Assembly: GCA_910575075.1 (NCBI GenBank)
Contig: CAJTCY010000001.1
Span: 268,702 to 332,701, forward strand
Direction: 5' to 3'
Length of the DNA: 64,000 bases
Source: Lachnospiraceae bacterium
Lineage (GTDB): Bacteria; Bacillota; Clostridia; Lachnospirales; Lachnospiraceae
Under the pieces are notes generated by a model. That model searched no databases and was not told where the DNA came from. It worked only from the letters and a program-made list of their open reading frames with translations. The position numbers were made by a program, and so were the translations under genes. Position 1 is the first letter of the stretch; each line of letters begins with the position of its first letter. Positions 62,279-64,000 of the stretch are shown piece after piece.

Positions 62279-62575
62279 ATGGCTATGACCAGTAAACAAC
62301 GCGCTTATTTAAAAAGCCTTGCCAGTAATATAACACCTATTTTTCAAATAGGAAAATCAAGCCTTACTCCGGAGATGGTAACTGCAGTAGATGAGGCGCT
62401 GGAAAAACGTGAGTTAGTGAAACTTTCTGTACTAAAAAATTGTTTTGATGAACCAAAGGAACTGGCAGAAATTCTTGCAGAACGAACCAGGTCACAGGTT
62501 GTCCACGTAATAGGAAAGAAAATCGTATTATACCGCCCTGCGAAAAAGGACTCCAAAATTCAGCTTCCACAATAG
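62279..62575 (+). CDS. yhbY: YhbY family RNA-binding protein
   Basis: A 98-residue CRM-domain protein that binds pre-50S particles. TSKQRAYLKSLASNITPIFQIGKS and KRELVKLSVLKNC are family marks; the glycine-rich GxxG loop is replaced by IGKS as in the family. It lies 16 bases after obgE and before nadD, a common order. Start 62279 follows TGGAGGA. Confidence 0.94.
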   Translation: MAMTSKQRAYLKSLASNITPIFQIGKSSLTPEMVTAVDEALEKRELVKLSVLKNCFDEPKELAEILAERTRSQVVHVIGKKIVLYRPAKKDSKIQLPQ

Positions 62576-62588
62576 CAAAGGAAATAAA

Positions 62589-63230
62589 ATGGAAACAGAA
62601 CAAAAAAATGAATCCATAAGGGATGCAAAACGAATCGGAATTATGGGAGGGACATTCAATCCTATTCATAATGGACATCTGGTGATTGCAGAAAATGCAC
62701 GAGAGCAGTATTCTCTGGATCAGGTAATGTTCATTCCTACCGGACATTCTCCCTTACGTCATAAACAACAGATTACAGACGCTGTTCATCGATGTGAAAT
62801 GGTTTCTCTCGCAATTGCAGATAATCCATGGTTTGTTTTAAATCAAATCGAGATTCAATCATCTGAGACCAGCTATACATTTCTTACAATTAAAAAATTA
62901 AAACAAAATTATAAAAATTCAGATCTGTATTTTATTTTGGGAGCAGATTCTTTGTTTGATTTCCAAACCTGGAAAAATCCGGATTTAATTTTAAGAAATT
63001 GCAAGATCTTGGCGGCTTACCGGAAACATCAGCGGCAGGAAGAGTTTTTTCAGTATATTGCATATCTGAACAAGAAATATCCAGATAAATTCTATCCTTT
63101 GGATACACCGAGTCTGGAAGTTTCTTCCCAGGAAATTCGCCGCCGAACACAGGAACGGCAGACTATTCGTTATTTATTGCCGAAAGAGGTAGAAGCATAT
63201 ATTCGAAAAAATAAGTTGTATTTTGAGTAA
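62589..63230 (+). CDS. nadD: nicotinate-nucleotide adenylyltransferase
   Basis: Makes deamido-NAD from NaMN and ATP. The 213-residue protein has GIMGGTFNPIHNGHLVIAEN (TxxH motif) and the C-terminal SSQEIRRR (ISSTxIR-like). The first 15 residues are an acidic extension. yqeK follows, as usual in Firmicutes. Confidence 0.96.
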   Translation: METEQKNESIRDAKRIGIMGGTFNPIHNGHLVIAENAREQYSLDQVMFIPTGHSPLRHKQQITDAVHRCEMVSLAIADNPWFVLNQIEIQSSETSYTFLTIKKLKQNYKNSDLYFILGADSLFDFQTWKNPDLILRNCKILAAYRKHQRQEEFFQYIAYLNKKYPDKFYPLDTPSLEVSSQEIRRRTQERQTIRYLLPKEVEAYIRKNKLYFE

Positions 63231-63269
63231 TCTCATTTTTGCACTTAAGTTGTGCAGAATGGAGGAATT

Positions 63270-63848
63270 ATGAAGCGGATAGAGATAGAAAAGAAATTGA
63301 AAAAGGAACTGGATAAAGAGCGGTATACACATACCCTGGGAGTTATGTATACTGCGGCAGCATTAGCAATGGCACATCATGCAGATGTTGAAAAAGCAAT
63401 GTATGCCGGGCTTCTTCATGACTGTGCAAAATGTATTCCTAACGAAAAAAAAATAAAGTTATGTAAAAAATATCATATTCCTATGAGTGCGGCGGAAAAA
63501 CACAGTCCTTTTCTGCTTCATGCAAAATTAGGATCGTACTATGCAAAAAAAATTTATGAAGTAAACGATGCAGAAGTTCTTCATGCAATTCAGGTGCATA
63601 CTACCGGAGAACCAGATATGAATGAATTAGATAAAATTATTTATATTGCGGATTATATTGAACCAAATCGGAAAAAAGCTCCCAATTTGGAAGAAATACG
63701 GAGGATGGCATTTGAAAACCTGGATAAAACTATGATGCAGATTCTTTCAGATACGTTGGAATATCTGAAGGAAAAAGAAGGGGAATTAGATCCTCTAACC
63801 ATGAAAACTTATGAATTTTATAAGAATGAATACAAAATGAGAACCTGA
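63270..63848 (+). CDS. yqeK: YqeK family HD phosphohydrolase (Ap4A hydrolase)
   Basis: An HD-domain metal hydrolase; YqeK of Bacillus and Staphylococcus splits diadenosine tetraphosphate symmetrically. The 192-residue protein has RYTHTLGVMYTAA (first His), LLHDCAK (HD), HSPFLLHAKLG and IYIADYIEPNRK. ATG 63270 is five bases after GGAGG. Confidence 0.93.
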   Translation: MKRIEIEKKLKKELDKERYTHTLGVMYTAAALAMAHHADVEKAMYAGLLHDCAKCIPNEKKIKLCKKYHIPMSAAEKHSPFLLHAKLGSYYAKKIYEVNDAEVLHAIQVHTTGEPDMNELDKIIYIADYIEPNRKKAPNLEEIRRMAFENLDKTMMQILSDTLEYLKEKEGELDPLTMKTYEFYKNEYKMRT

Positions 63849-63984
63849 TATAAGCGTCTTAACAGATACCATATATTACCGTTAAACAACTGTAGTAAGA
63901 TCACAGCAAAAGGTGTTCTTATACCAATATTTTATGAAATCAAATAAATTCCAAATAAAACTGAGATAGAAGGAGGGAATGAAC

Positions 63985-64000
63985 ATGGATACTTCACGGG
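63985..64000 (+). CDS. start of a further gene (partial)
   Basis: ATG at 63985 follows AGGAGG by seven bases and reads MDTSR to the window edge. In related genomes a LytR-CpsA-Psr (LCP) gene or rsfS follows yqeK, but five residues cannot decide. The 136-base gap after yqeK is AT-rich with no clear structure. Confidence 0.55.

Noticed and set aside
1-64000. CRISPR array, tRNA or rRNA genes, prophage or transposase
   Set aside because: No evenly spaced direct repeats, no cloverleaf-like sequences, and no integrase, phage or transposase products were seen in any frame. The repeats present are three MITE-like copies and two hairpins.

Overview
The window is a gene-dense stretch of chromosome from an anaerobic, spore-forming, low-to-mid GC Firmicute, most likely a Lachnospiraceae-type gut Clostridium. 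The basis is the Rnf complex in the order C-D-G-E-A-B, the sporulation genes (gerW, ylbJ, an alpha/beta small acid-soluble spore protein), L27 with a cleavable N-terminus next to the Prp protease, RecU alongside RuvAB, and strong AGGAGG ribosome binding sites. This assignment is inferred from gene content, not from a database match. I saw no rRNA, tRNA, transposase, prophage or CRISPR array. Almost everything is conserved housekeeping sequence, and the unusual material lies mainly between genes.

Layout. 1-5.4 kb: start of a leftward gene, then the rnfCDGEAB operon (ferredoxin:NAD+ oxidoreductase and ion pump). 5.5-12.4 kb: a duplicated CmpB-type membrane protein, proB, a DUF896 protein, 5-formyl-THF cyclo-ligase, a convergent SigV/RsiV-like sigma/anti-sigma pair, proA and a GNAT. 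12.5-16.8 kb: miaB, ruvA, a GNAT, a possible 45-codon gene, ruvB and zapA. 16.9-24.6 kb: a U32 peptidase-family protein, a SEDS/class B PBP pair, a NUDIX hydrolase, DUF2953 and gerW, and a 45-residue membrane protein. 24.7-29.3 kb: rpmB (minus strand), an Asp23 protein, fakA and recG. 29.3-31.8 kb: a hairpin-rich spacer, a spore protein gene and rqcH (minus strand). 32.1-39 kb: yicC, gmk, rpoZ, rimO, pgsA, cinA, rsmD, coaD and a coiled-coil protein. 39.1-49.7 kb: ylbJ (minus), pepD, an M23 protein, two pseudouridine synthases, DegV, a HAD hydrolase, a YgiQ radical SAM protein, an unrecognised 425-residue protein and recU. 49.7-55 kb: a partial histidine operon (hisZ, G, D, B, IE). 55-64 kb: a small membrane protein, a possible small RNA or leader, then the cluster of two radical-SAM-associated proteins, rng, rplU, prp, rpmA, obgE, yhbY, nadD and yqeK, and the first codons of one more gene.

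The strongest unexplained signal is a family of three related palindromic elements (about 6831-6893, 10348-10545 and 31882-32077). They have short terminal inverted repeats, look like MITEs, and lack coding sequence. Each ends 11-12 bases before the -35 box of a promoter (proB, proA, yicC), whichever way the element is oriented. Other items worth a look are two hairpins with a shared loop downstream of recG, a structured spacer inside the rnf operon that shares a decamer and a second motif with the L21 leader, a possible two-state hairpin before the U32 gene, a HisIE protein carrying a HisA/HisF-like domain without its catalytic Asp, and a promoter-plus-T-tract unit at 55546-55691.
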